Assembly (NCBI GenBank): GCA_023449275.1
Contig: JAEXJM010000020.1
Location: forward strand, 6,176-70,175
Direction: 5' to 3'
DNA: 64,000 nt
Source: Pseudomonadota bacterium
GTDB lineage: Bacteria > Pseudomonadota > Gammaproteobacteria > Burkholderiales > Burkholderiaceae_D
Translations under genes and position numbers: made by a program
The notes under the pieces: generated by a model
Database searches by the model: none
What the model was told of the DNA's origin: nothing
Seen by the model: only the letters and a program-made list of their open reading frames with translations
Shown here: in pieces, positions 1-9,006 of the stretch
Layout of the letters: every line of letters starts with the position of its first letter
Numbering within the stretch: the first letter of the stretch is position 1

Positions 1-1
1 G

Positions 2-1093
2 ATTTTTTCAGGTGAAGTATTTGAAGAAAACCGCTTTAAACAGTTTATCGGACAGTTGCGACGTTATTTGATGAAAATGGTGGGTACGCAGGCAGCGGTG
101 ATGCCCATTACCCAATTGGTCGTCGCCACGGGTGTTTCCATCGTCATTCTGATTGCCCTGATTCAGTCCAGCTACGATCAGACAACCGCCGGTGGGTTTG
201 TTTCTTTCATTACTGCCATGCTGATGATGATGCCTCCCTTGCGCCGACTTGCTGATGTCAACAGTACCCTGCAAAGAGGCATTGTCGCGACAGAATCCGT
301 TTTCAATCTCGTCGATTCGCCTATTGAACGGCAGGACGGGATCGATCTGACGGAAAGAGTCAAAGGCAAGCTGGAATTCGACCATGTGACTTTCAGTTAT
401 GAGGGACAAAAGCAACCGGCCTTGTCCGATATCAATCTGACGATCAATCCAGGTGAGACGCTGGCGCTGGTTGGCATGTCCGGAGGAGGGAAGTCAACAT
501 TGAGTCATCTTGTACCTGAGTTTTATGCACCGGCTTCCGGTGAAATCAGGCTGGATGGCATTCCGATCAGCACATTGTCCTTGAAGAGCCTCCGCTCACA
601 GATAGCCATGGTGAACCAGCAAGTCGTTTTATTCGATGGAACGGTTGCCGAGAATGTGGCATATGGCGATTTCCATCCTGACCGATCCCGGATTGAAGCG
701 GCTATCGAGGCGGCCTATCTCAAAGACGTGATTGACCAGTTGCCGGAAGGGTTGAATTCGCCGGTCGGTGTCAATGGCATGAGTTTCTCCGGTGGGCAGC
801 GACAACGTATTGCGATTGCCCGGGCGATTTACAAGGATGCACCTATCCTGATTCTGGATGAGGCGACTTCGGCGTTGGATACCGAATCGGAAAAGGCTGT
901 CCAGCAAGCCCTGAATGCGCTGATGAAAGGACGGACGACGATTGTGATTGCCCACCGTCTTTCAACCATTGAACATGCGGACAGGATCGCGGTCATCACC
1001 AATGGAAAAATCGTGGAAATCGGGACGCATGACGAACTTCTGGCCAAAAACGGCACATATTCGAATCTTTACCATTTGCAATTCAAAGAATGA
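2..1093 (+). CDS. msbA: Lipid A export ABC transporter MsbA (5' end outside window)
   Basis: The C-terminal 363 residues of an ABC exporter half-transporter that flips lipid A-core across the inner membrane. The frame is open from the first bases, so the gene enters from upstream. The last membrane helices come first (around TQLVVATGVSIVILIALIQ), then an ATPase domain with Walker A GMSGGGKST, signature FSGGQRQR, Walker B ILILDEA and H-loop IAHRLST. Its stop overlaps the ATG of the heptosyltransferase gene by 4 bases (ATGA), which suggests translational coupling. The LPS neighbours favour MsbA over another exporter of the same fold. Confidence 0.9.
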   Translation: MFSGEVFEENRFKQFIGQLRRYLMKMVGTQAAVMPITQLVVATGVSIVILIALIQSSYDQTTAGGFVSFITAMLMMMPPLRRLADVNSTLQRGIVATESVFNLVDSPIERQDGIDLTERVKGKLEFDHVTFSYEGQKQPALSDINLTINPGETLALVGMSGGGKSTLSHLVPEFYAPASGEIRLDGIPISTLSLKSLRSQIAMVNQQVVLFDGTVAENVAYGDFHPDRSRIEAAIEAAYLKDVIDQLPEGLNSPVGVNGMSFSGGQRQRIAIARAIYKDAPILILDEATSALDTESEKAVQQALNALMKGRTTIVIAHRLSTIEHADRIAVITNGKIVEIGTHDELLAKNGTYSNLYHLQFKE

Positions 1094-2157
1094 TACCTTC
1101 GCGCGTACTGGTCATTTCTCCCAACTGGATCGGCGATGCCATTATGGCGCAGCCTTTGCTGCAATTGTTGAGGCGGCGTTATCCGGATGTAGTGATCGAT
1201 ATTCTGGCGCCCGGATGGGTCGCCCCCGTCTGGCAAGCCATGGAAGAAGTGAATCGGGTTCATGAATCCGGCTTCAGGCACGGTAAATTGCAATTGAAGG
1301 ATCGCATGGCAATGGCGCGGTTTTTGAGAACATTGAATTACGATCAGGCCTATATATTGCCGAACACGCTTAAATTTGCCCTGATTCCCTGGCTGGCGAG
1401 AATTCCACGGCGAATCGGTTATCTGGGCGAGTCACGTTATGGTTTCCTGAATGTCATTCATCGTGATGACAAGCGTCACCCAAGGCCGATGATGGCTTTT
1501 TATGCGGCGCTGATAGATGAACCGGCGGGTGATATCACCGGCCGGTTCGAATCCCTTCATCCGCGTTTGCATGTCGATGAAAAAGCGATCGCCGAGGTAA
1601 AAGAAAAGCTGGATTTGGGAAAAGACAGGCTGACGGTCGCTTTTGCTCCCGGTGCCGAGTTCGGTTCCGCAAAACGCTGGCCTGTATCGCATTTTTCAAC
1701 ACTGGCCCAATTGATCATTCAACGATATCCGGAGGCGCGGATTGTTTTGCTGGGTTCCGCCAGGGATAACGAGGTCTGTAAGCCGATTCATGCCAATGTC
1801 CCCGAAACAGTGAATCTGGCCGGAAAAACCAGCCTGAAGGAAGCCATTGCACTGATTGCCGGGGTGGATATTCTGGTAACGAACGATTCGGGACTGATGC
1901 ACATGGCGTCTGCCTTCGATCTGCCTGTCGTGGCGCTTTATGGCTCGACGGATTACCGGCATACGCCACCTTTTTCGAGACAGTCCCATATCATGTCGCT
2001 GGATCTTCCCTGCGCACCCTGCCAGAAAAGGGAATGTCCCCTCGGACATCACCAATGTATGGTAGAACTGATGCCCCGGATGATTTTCGAAACGGTTGAG
2101 GCTATCATTCAGAAAGTCAGACCTGAATCATTCTGGAAAACAAAACGAGATGAATAA
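1090..2157 (+). CDS. waaF: ADP-heptose:LPS heptosyltransferase II
   Basis: GT9-family inverting transferase that adds the second L-glycero-D-manno-heptose to the LPS inner core at the cytoplasmic face of the inner membrane. Its 355 residues match the family length. The N-terminus carries PNWIGDAIMAQPLL, with the conserved aspartate after the glycine. The C-terminal nucleotide-sugar half has NDSGLMHMASAFDLPVVALY, typical of WaaF/WaaC. The C-terminal cysteines (CAPCQKRECPLGHHQC) are also common in WaaF. The start overlaps msbA by 4 bases, and the 3' end overlaps the next transferase, so the four genes form one tight operon. Confidence 0.88.
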   Translation: MIPSRVLVISPNWIGDAIMAQPLLQLLRRRYPDVVIDILAPGWVAPVWQAMEEVNRVHESGFRHGKLQLKDRMAMARFLRTLNYDQAYILPNTLKFALIPWLARIPRRIGYLGESRYGFLNVIHRDDKRHPRPMMAFYAALIDEPAGDITGRFESLHPRLHVDEKAIAEVKEKLDLGKDRLTVAFAPGAEFGSAKRWPVSHFSTLAQLIIQRYPEARIVLLGSARDNEVCKPIHANVPETVNLAGKTSLKEAIALIAGVDILVTNDSGLMHMASAFDLPVVALYGSTDYRHTPPFSRQSHIMSLDLPCAPCQKRECPLGHHQCMVELMPRMIFETVEAIIQKVRPESFWKTKRDE

Positions 2158-3205
2158 ATTACCGGGGATTAATATCATTTTTCATTCCATTCGCCAGCAA
2201 GGGGGGATGGATCGGCATGTACTGGATTTGATCAATGGCTTTTCGTCCAGAGGCATCCCGCTCCGGATAATCGCCCGGGTCGTGGACTGGAAGGACAAGC
2301 CGGTTTCGAATGTCGAATATATCGTTTTACCCGACCGCACGCCTTTTTCACGATTCAATAATGACCGGTTCGAGCGCACGGCCTTGCAGCATGTCAATGC
2401 AGACTGGCCCGTCATCGGGGTTTCCCGTGTTCCGGGGAAGGTCGATCTGGCTATTTCAGGCGGAACGCACAAGACACATTTGAAAGACAAGGGAAAAACG
2501 CCGGGTTTTTTTGACCGACGGGTGATTGCCAATGAAGAAAAACTGTATGCCAATGCGAAGGTGATTGTCGCCCATTCCAGTCAGGTCAGGGATGAAATCA
2601 TTCAGGAATACGGCATCCATCCTGAAAAGGTCAGAGCACTTTATCCTTCTGTCGATACCACGGCCTTCAATCTCGATGCACGGAAAAACCGTGAAGAAGT
2701 CCGGAAGAATCTGGGAATTTCTCCTGACCGGTTCGTACTGTTGTTTCCATCCAATGACCATCAGAGAAAGGGCGCACAGCTGATTCTCGATGCGATGGAA
2801 GGCATCAGCGACCGGCTGGTTCTGGCTGTTGCCGGGAAGGATCCTCTGAAAGGTTCACAGGTATTGAATCTGGGATTTTGCCAGAATATGCCTGAACTCT
2901 ACGCGGCGGCCGATGCAGCCATTCTGGCTTCGGTTTACGAGCCTTTCGGACTGGTCGGGCCTGAGTCCGTTTTATGCGGGACACCAGTCTTGCTGGCCGA
3001 TACGATAGGCGCGGTTGAAATTCTTTCTGAACCCGGCTGTTATTCTTTTGCACGCAACAGGGATGCTCTTCACGCATTGTTGCTGAAAATGATGGACAAA
3101 TTCGATTCCGGTACTCTGGCGCTGGATTCTCCTGAACGGTTCATTCATTATCCATATACATTCGATGCATACCTTGACGAACTTGTCCGGCTTTTGACAT
3201 CATGA
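2150..3205 (+). CDS. GT4-family LPS core glycosyltransferase (WaaG-like)
   Basis: A 351-residue retaining GT-B transferase. The N-terminal acceptor half contains QQGGMDRHVLDLINGF, the usual glycine-rich start of GT4 enzymes. The C-terminal donor half has the EX7E motif in ASVYEPFGLVGPESVLCG. ATG 2150 was chosen because it starts at the conserved N-terminus (MNKLPGINIIFHS) and overlaps the waaF stop; an upstream in-frame start would lie inside waaF. The position next to waaF suggests addition of a hexose to inner-core heptose, but donor and linkage cannot be read from sequence. A divergent C-terminal fragment of a homologue lies at 4498-4803. Confidence 0.82.
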   Translation: MNKLPGINIIFHSIRQQGGMDRHVLDLINGFSSRGIPLRIIARVVDWKDKPVSNVEYIVLPDRTPFSRFNNDRFERTALQHVNADWPVIGVSRVPGKVDLAISGGTHKTHLKDKGKTPGFFDRRVIANEEKLYANAKVIVAHSSQVRDEIIQEYGIHPEKVRALYPSVDTTAFNLDARKNREEVRKNLGISPDRFVLLFPSNDHQRKGAQLILDAMEGISDRLVLAVAGKDPLKGSQVLNLGFCQNMPELYAAADAAILASVYEPFGLVGPESVLCGTPVLLADTIGAVEILSEPGCYSFARNRDALHALLLKMMDKFDSGTLALDSPERFIHYPYTFDAYLDELVRLLTS

Positions 3206-4044
3206 AAATTTCCGTCATCATGACCACCTATAACCGGCCGGACGCCTTGCGTGCGGTTTTGATGGCACTCGAATGTCAGGAAGACATTGACCCGACAGAA
3301 TGGGAATTGCTGATTGCCGACGATGGATCGAGAGAAGAGACCCGTTTGCTGATCGAAAAGTTTTCGTCGGAAAGCCTTTTGCAGATAGAACATGTCTGGC
3401 AACCCGATGACGGCTTCAGGGCTGCGGAAATACGCAACAAGGCCGCTGTCCGGGCGAAAAGCGATTATCTGGTCTTTCTGGACGGTGACTGTATTCCCAT
3501 GCCCGATTTTCTGGTCAGACATCTGGAGCTGGCCGAGTCCGGCAAATCGGTGGCCGGCAACCGGATTCTGCTTTCAAGAAACTATACTGAAAGGCTGTTG
3601 GCATCTGCCGATCCTATCGAACCACTGGGCTGGGGAATCACCCGCTGGTGCATGGCGAAATTTTCCGGAAAGGTCAATAAATCGGTCGGCTGGTTACGTC
3701 TTGACCTGAAAAAATGGCGGGATCGCAAGGCTTCGGACTGGCGCATTTATCGTAGTTGCAATATTGGTCTCTGGAAAGATGACTTTCTGGCAGTGGACGG
3801 GTTTGATTCCGATTTTTCCGGCTGGGGGTATGAAGATTCCGATCTGGCTGTCCGGTTATTGCGACATGGAGTCAAATTCAAGGATGGCCGCTTCGCAGTG
3901 CCCGTTTTACATTTATGGCATTCGGAGAACGACAGGAGTTCACAGGCAGAAAACTGGAATCGTTTTGAAAAATCGCTCCATGGTTCACACGTGAAGGCCA
4001 ATAAAGGTGTATCCCGAATTCTGGCAGAATCGAATGATGCTTAG
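3202..4044 (+). CDS. GT2-family glycosyltransferase
   Basis: A 280-residue GT-A inverting transferase. The start MKISVIMTTYNRPDALRAVL is the classical GT2 nucleotide-binding strand, followed by ADDGS and the metal-binding FLDGDC. Later GWGYEDSDLAVRLLRHG matches the C-terminal galactosyltransferase-type signature seen in chondroitin/K-antigen polymerase-like transferases. The ATG overlaps the previous stop by 4 bases (ATGA). It is the last gene of the msbA-waaF-GT4-GT2 run and probably extends the LPS core or O-chain. Sugar specificity is unknown. Confidence 0.82.
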   Translation: MKISVIMTTYNRPDALRAVLMALECQEDIDPTEWELLIADDGSREETRLLIEKFSSESLLQIEHVWQPDDGFRAAEIRNKAAVRAKSDYLVFLDGDCIPMPDFLVRHLELAESGKSVAGNRILLSRNYTERLLASADPIEPLGWGITRWCMAKFSGKVNKSVGWLRLDLKKWRDRKASDWRIYRSCNIGLWKDDFLAVDGFDSDFSGWGYEDSDLAVRLLRHGVKFKDGRFAVPVLHLWHSENDRSSQAENWNRFEKSLHGSHVKANKGVSRILAESNDA

Positions 4045-4160
4045 GAATATTGACTTTTCGGCAATGGAGCAGATTGTTTCCTGGCGTAGCTTTTCCATTC
4101 CTGCAAAACCGGTTATCGCAACTGATTGGCTTTTTTCCGGAAGATCCTGCTGGCAGTGAT

Positions 4161-4497
4161 TTACCACCAGTTACTGCAATCGTAGCGGTTTCGGATTTCA
4201 GCTGACAGTGGTTTGAAATCATTTACCATGAATTCCTTCAACCGGTCTGTCGAATCGTATCCAATGACAAAAAAACGGGATGGATCATAGAAATCGCAGT
4301 CAAGAACGATCAGGCGATTCGTAATCACTTTTCTTTCCAGTAATAATGCTTCAGGAACCCGGAAAGAAAAGCCTTCGTAAGGAGATGTGCGATACATATC
4401 GACCACTATCTCGGACAGTCCGATCAGTTCAAGATATTCAGGGTAGGTAATACGTTCGCTAAGATCTGCCATGATGCGTTCATTGATGTATTGTGTA
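4161..4497 (-). pseudogene. 3' fragment of a transferase-like gene (homologue of the gene at 4894-6150)
   Basis: The reading frame from about 4497 down to the stop at 4161 encodes only the last ~110 residues of a protein very similar to the C-terminus of the 418-residue protein nearby. Shared strings include PYEGFSFR, RKVITNRLI and CDFYDPSRFFVIG, and both end at R-YDC-NWW. No proper start or N-terminal half is present: similarity begins at YINE and upstream sequence immediately belongs to a different gene fragment. It is AT-rich and too different from 4894-6150 to be a fresh duplicate. It is probably not functional. Confidence 0.75.
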
Positions 4498-4803
4498 GCC
4501 AATGCTACTATTCTGACATCTGTTTATGAACCGTTTGGACTAGTTGGATCGGAATCAATTCTATGCGGTATACCTGTATTGCTAGTAGATACAGTTGGCG
4601 CTATTGAAGTGCTCACGGAACAGGGATGTTTTTCTTTTGAACGCATCCCTGAGTCGTTGCGAAACCTGCCTGTGACTATGCTGGAGCGTCATCAGGAAAA
4701 GAAACTTGTATTGACAGAACCGAAGCGTTTTATTTACTATCCTTATTCATTTGATGCTTATCTTGATACGCTTGTCTGGCTTTTGGAGTATGGACACGGT
4801 TAA
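4498..4803 (+). pseudogene. 3' fragment of a GT4 glycosyltransferase gene
   Basis: From base 4498 the plus strand encodes about 100 residues matching the C-terminus of the GT4 protein at 2150-3205: the SVYEPFGLVG and ILCGIPVLL blocks with the EX7E motif, then FIYYPYSFDAYLDTLVWLL. The N-terminal acceptor domain is missing. Codons differ from the upstream copy at most synonymous positions, so it derives from a diverged homologue rather than a recent tandem copy. It abuts the minus-strand fragment at about 4497/4498. Confidence 0.75.
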
Positions 4804-4893
4804 TGAGAACGAGCTGTATTGTTTCAATTGTCGGAAACTATCAGAACAATTTAGGTAAGAACTGTTCATTCAAAAAGTTTAAAACGACAATTT

Positions 4894-6150
4894 ATGTTAA
4901 TTCAAACAATAATCCGGTGGCTGCAACTTTATAGAAATGGCGACAAATCAAAAAATAATCTTTTTGATGTATTTGTCATTTCAGGTCGTTATGCAAAAGA
5001 TACTCTTCCATTAGTTTTGAAAAAGTATTTTTTCCGACTGGATACCAGCAAAACAATAAAGGATTTTACGTTCAAGGATCTTTTTTTCGGTTCATTACAC
5101 TTTGCCGGTCATCCTCCTAAGAAAAACCTTGCAGGAGCGGATAAAATCAAACGCGTGCTGATCAGAACTTTCTTTATAAACTATGAGAAAGCAGCGGAAA
5201 TATGGAATCTGGTAGATACTATTTTTCTACCTTCAGGTGAATGTAATATCTACTTGCCGGGACAGCATGTCATCGATATCTATAAAACACATTTTCCCGA
5301 TTATGAAATCAACGATCTCAGAAGTTATTCCAGTTCAGTACGTAATTTATTGATTTATATTCTTGCACTCATTTCTTCTGGACGATTCCGAGATGACAGG
5401 GGAGGGGTGACTGTATTTGTAAATAATATTTCGCCTTCTCTGTTGAAGGCCTATAAAGTCTTGCATCCGAACAAGTCAGTCATCATTCGTTTTCATGATC
5501 GTTTGAGTTTTGTCAGCGATAATCTTGTCAAGATCAAAAGTATCCTTGATAAGCTCGTCAGAAGAAATATCATAACGGGAGCAGAATCTTATTCAGAACA
5601 GGAAGCCAGGCTACTGGGTATTCAATACCGCCCGAATGCCGTCAATGCAGATGTTCTGAAAAGAGTGGATTTTGCATATAGGAATTACTTGTATACTTTC
5701 ATAGGCGCTTACAAAAGTGTTAAGGATAAATTTCGATTGGACGATCTGGAAACGATTCGCAATAGACTTGGCATCATCTTCCATCGTTCTTTAGAATATA
5801 TCAATGAACACATGGTCAATGTGAATAACTTTGACAATGAGCGAATCTTATATGATGATTATCTGGAAATAATTGGAAAGACGGAAATCATAGTTGATAT
5901 GTTTCGTCTGGATCCATATGAGGGTTTTTCTTTTCGAATTCCGGAAGCACTGATGTTAAGTCGAAAGGTCATTACCAATCGTCTGATCATTCTGGAGTGT
6001 GATTTTTACGACCCATCACGCTTTTTTGTCATTGGGCATGACTCGATTGACCGGCTTGAAGAATTTGTTAAAGGCGATTACAAGCCATTGTTAGGGAAAA
6101 TAAGAGATCGTTATGATTGCCGTAACTGGTGGAAAAACAGCAACATGTAA
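4894..6150 (+). CDS. Uncharacterised GT-B-like protein of the LPS locus (418 aa)
   Basis: I do not recognise a named family with certainty. The C-terminal quarter (residues about 290-410) has the layout of a nucleotide-sugar-binding half domain: YLEIIGKTEIIVDMFR, then PYEGFSFRIPEALMLSRKVI, then CDFYDPSRFFVIG. It resembles hypothetical LPS/capsule transferases with a G/R..EAL...K.IT.N pattern. No signal peptide or strong membrane segment is seen beyond a hydrophobic stretch NLLIYILALIS near residue 150. It is AT-rich, with no good Shine-Dalgarno before ATG 4894, and converges with the GT9 gene downstream. Likely role: a sugar transferase for LPS outer core; the function is inference. Confidence 0.6.
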   Translation: MLIQTIIRWLQLYRNGDKSKNNLFDVFVISGRYAKDTLPLVLKKYFFRLDTSKTIKDFTFKDLFFGSLHFAGHPPKKNLAGADKIKRVLIRTFFINYEKAAEIWNLVDTIFLPSGECNIYLPGQHVIDIYKTHFPDYEINDLRSYSSSVRNLLIYILALISSGRFRDDRGGVTVFVNNISPSLLKAYKVLHPNKSVIIRFHDRLSFVSDNLVKIKSILDKLVRRNIITGAESYSEQEARLLGIQYRPNAVNADVLKRVDFAYRNYLYTFIGAYKSVKDKFRLDDLETIRNRLGIIFHRSLEYINEHMVNVNNFDNERILYDDYLEIIGKTEIIVDMFRLDPYEGFSFRIPEALMLSRKVITNRLIILECDFYDPSRFFVIGHDSIDRLEEFVKGDYKPLLGKIRDRYDCRNWWKNSNM

Positions 6151-6218
6151 GAATGATCTGAAATTATATTTTCACTAATAAAATGCATGCAAAGAGTGGC
6201 ATGTGAAATCTTGGTGTG

Positions 6219-7406
6219 TTAACGATAGTTTTTACCTATTAACATTTCAAAATGTTTATATGCCATATTTGGGCTTGCCATGCAAGGCAGTGAATCAAAT
6301 CCAGCAGTACATTTTTGCTGCCAGTTTGTGTTAACCCATTCGCAGAAGTTCGGACATCCATTTCCGCGGAGGTTGACATTCTCGGGATAACCAATGAATT
6401 CTGCCGAGGTTGGCCCGAATAAGACGATTGAAGGCCCACCTTGGAGAGAATGTCTGAGATGAACCATTCCACAGTCCCCATCGATATGGACAGCTGTTTT
6501 CTTCAGGATGTTTTTCAGCTCCTCGAAATTAGTTTTGCCGCGCAAGTCAACGTCTATCCCTTCAATTTTTTTAGTATCTGGTCTTCCCAGCTGGACTAGT
6601 TTGTATTCAGGATAGTCGTTATGGAGTCGTTGTACGATTTCTTCATAATGTTCCAATGGCCATAAACGGGTATATTCACCAGCACCGGCGATTCCTCTTT
6701 GAAAAGTGATGAATTTTTTTTCGGTAAGTCCATAAAGGTTCAAGACAGACGCGAATTCGGGGGCAGCATCAAGGAAGTAGTTTGTTTTTTCCAGCTCAAG
6801 ATAATCATTGATATCCGATTGGGTATGGCGGTTCTTGCCTTTTAGACGTGCGTATTCGATGCCAACACGGTCACCCCAGCTTCCATTAAGATAAAAAATG
6901 GGATTTTCGGCCTTGAATTTCAGAAGTCCCTGAATATATGTCGGTAAAAATGCTTCCTTGTCTAATTCCAGACTGTCAGAATGGTGCAGTATTTCTGGGT
7001 AGCGGACTAGTTCTATTATCAGATCGTAGGATTTTTTGTCAGGGTGTGTCCCTTTATTGATACTGGTAACAAAATTCTTGTTATAAAGTAATCCGGTAAT
7101 GACTTCATTGTTCAGGTTGGTATAAATATCAAGCTGGATATTTTTATGCTGAATCTTTTGGTAAAACTGCTCTATGTAATGGAGGTTCACCAGTACGTCA
7201 CCAAGCATATTGGACAAAACAAATGCTACTTTAACAGTATCAGAGGGTTTGTTTTTGTATGGCGTGTTTTTGTGTGGGAAGATATTTTTCAGAGCTAAAA
7301 GAGTACAATACAAGCTAGCTTTTAGGGCGAATTTTGATGGTTTGTCAGAATACTTTCTGTTGTAGTCCATCAGTTTCCGGATTATTTCTTCGTAAAGTGA
7401 TTTCAT
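6219..7406 (-). CDS. GT9-family heptosyltransferase-like protein
   Basis: A 395-residue protein with GT9 landmarks: an N-terminal SNMLGDVLVNLHYIEQFY replacing the usual GDxxL motif, then RLWPLEHYEEIVQRL and QLGRPDTKK, and a donor-site segment HIDGDCGMVHLRHSL followed by PSIVLFGPTSAEF. It is longer than WaaC/WaaF because of an N-terminal extension of about 60 residues. It is AT-rich compared with the msbA-waaF genes and lies on the opposite strand, which suggests an acquired LPS outer-core gene. A sigma-70-like promoter and an inverted repeat lie just upstream. Substrate unknown. Confidence 0.75.
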   Translation of the reverse strand: MKSLYEEIIRKLMDYNRKYSDKPSKFALKASLYCTLLALKNIFPHKNTPYKNKPSDTVKVAFVLSNMLGDVLVNLHYIEQFYQKIQHKNIQLDIYTNLNNEVITGLLYNKNFVTSINKGTHPDKKSYDLIIELVRYPEILHHSDSLELDKEAFLPTYIQGLLKFKAENPIFYLNGSWGDRVGIEYARLKGKNRHTQSDINDYLELEKTNYFLDAAPEFASVLNLYGLTEKKFITFQRGIAGAGEYTRLWPLEHYEEIVQRLHNDYPEYKLVQLGRPDTKKIEGIDVDLRGKTNFEELKNILKKTAVHIDGDCGMVHLRHSLQGGPSIVLFGPTSAEFIGYPENVNLRGNGCPNFCEWVNTNWQQKCTAGFDSLPCMASPNMAYKHFEMLIGKNYR

Positions 7407-7459
7407 GAGTGATTAAAGATTTGGTGTGAAGCTTACCAGTTTTTTTTGATCTTTAATGT

Positions 7460-7489
7460 ATGATAGTTTATTTGTTGTGTTATCTGCAA
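7460..7489 (-). promoter_or_regulatory. Putative sigma-70 promoter for the GT9 gene
   Basis: On the minus strand TTGCAG (7484-7489) and TATCAT (7460-7465) are 18 bases apart, about 55 bases before the ATG at 7406. A 9-base inverted repeat, ATTAAAGAT at 7412-7420 and ATCTTTAAT at 7449-7457, brackets the predicted start of transcription and could be an operator or leader hairpin. Confidence 0.45.
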
Positions 7490-7542
7490 TAAACGTAAAA
7501 AGCGTTCATCAACGAATGCCAGATTGGCAATAAATAACCAGA

Positions 7543-9006
7543 TTATATCAGTATCACATCATATTGCCACTGCGCATAGCCTGGCTCGACCTGAAGTGAA
7601 ACCGGTTTCTCGATGAGGTCACCGAGAGCTGCCAGATGCTGGGACTCTTCTTCCAGAAACAGGTCTATCACGATTTGCGAGGCCAGAATGCGGAATTCCC
7701 TCGGGCTGAATTGTTTGGCTTCCCGCGTGATGTCGCGCATGATTTCGTAGCATATCGTCTGGGGCGTCTTGATCTGCCCATGGCCATGGCAGACTGGGCA
7801 CGGTTCGCACATGATGTGGGCCAGTGATTCGCGGGTTCTTTTCCGGGTCATTTCAACGAGGCCGAGAGCGGAAAAGTCCGACACCGATACCTTGGTCTTG
7901 TCATGGGCGAGTGTCTTTTTGAGTTCATCCATGACGGCATTCTGATGTTCCGGATTGACCATGTCGATGAAGTCCAGAATGATGATGCCGCCCAGATTAC
8001 GCAAGCGGAGTTGTCTTGCGATGGCGTGTGCCGCTTCCAGATTGGTCTTGAAAATCGTGTCGTCGAAAGTCCGTCCATTGACGAAGCCGCCGGTATTGAC
8101 GTCGATAGTCGTCATGGCTTCCGTCTGGTCGATGATAAGATAGCCGCCGGATTTGAGGTTGACGCGTCTGGAAAGGGCCAGCTGGATTTCTTCCTCGACG
8201 TTGTACAGATCGAATAATGGCCTGTCGCCCTCATGAAAGGCCAGCCTCTCGAGAATGTCGGGTGTGTATGTTTTGGCGAATTCCTGAAGTTTGATGAATT
8301 CCTCTTTTGAATCCACCAGAATCCGGTTGGTTTTTTCGTGCACGAAATCACGCAGGACACGTTCCGCGAGATTCAGATCCTGATAAAGGAGTGCAGGGGG
8401 AGGGGTGACGTAGGCTTTTTCTTTCAGGGTTTTCCAGATTTTTTCAAGAAATGACGCATCCGTTTTCAAGTCGGAATCCGAGGCGTCTTCCGCCATGGTC
8501 CGGATGATGTAGCCACCCTTTTCATCCGGCGGGATGATCTGTTGCAGACGGGTTTTCAGCGATTCGCGTTCTTTCTCGTCAAGAATGCGCTGGGATATGC
8601 CAATGTGCGCTTCCTGAGGCAGGTAAACCAGCATTCTGCCCGCAATGGAGATCTGGGTCGAAAGCCGTGCTCCCTTGGTTCCGATCGGGTCTTTTATGAC
8701 GCGAACCATGATGGACTGGCCATCGGTGAGCATTCTCTCGATAGGGACAGGTTTATCAGAGGCGGCCTTGTCGGGATGTGCCTCGAAAATATCGTCTATA
8801 TGCAGGAAGGCGGCCCGTTCAAGCCCGATATCGACAAAGGCGGATTGCATGCCGGGAAGCACGCGCACGACTCGACCGAGGTAAATATTGCCTGCCAGTC
8901 CCCTTGTCAGGGAACGTTCGATGTGAAGTTCCTGTGTCGTTCCCTCGGAAACGATCGCGATACGGGTTTCCTGTGGGGTGATGTTGATCAGTATGTCTTC
9001 TTTCAT
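7543..9006 (-). CDS. rng: Ribonuclease G
   Basis: Single-strand-specific, 5'-sensing endoribonuclease of the RNase E/G family that matures the 16S rRNA 5' end and decays some mRNAs. At 487 residues it is the short G form, without an RNase E C-terminal scaffold. N-terminal MKEDILINITPQETRIAI and the S1 segment (NIYLGRVVRVLPGMQSAFVD) are typical. The DNase I-like core holds the metal-binding aspartates in IDVNTGG and IIILDFIDM, and the zinc link is CEPCPVCHG. The ATG overlaps the maf stop by 4 bases, so it is the last gene of nadD-rsfS-rlmH-maf-rng. Confidence 0.95.
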   Translation of the reverse strand: MKEDILINITPQETRIAIVSEGTTQELHIERSLTRGLAGNIYLGRVVRVLPGMQSAFVDIGLERAAFLHIDDIFEAHPDKAASDKPVPIERMLTDGQSIMVRVIKDPIGTKGARLSTQISIAGRMLVYLPQEAHIGISQRILDEKERESLKTRLQQIIPPDEKGGYIIRTMAEDASDSDLKTDASFLEKIWKTLKEKAYVTPPPALLYQDLNLAERVLRDFVHEKTNRILVDSKEEFIKLQEFAKTYTPDILERLAFHEGDRPLFDLYNVEEEIQLALSRRVNLKSGGYLIIDQTEAMTTIDVNTGGFVNGRTFDDTIFKTNLEAAHAIARQLRLRNLGGIIILDFIDMVNPEHQNAVMDELKKTLAHDKTKVSVSDFSALGLVEMTRKRTRESLAHIMCEPCPVCHGHGQIKTPQTICYEIMRDITREAKQFSPREFRILASQIVIDLFLEEESQHLAALGDLIEKPVSLQVEPGYAQWQYDVILI

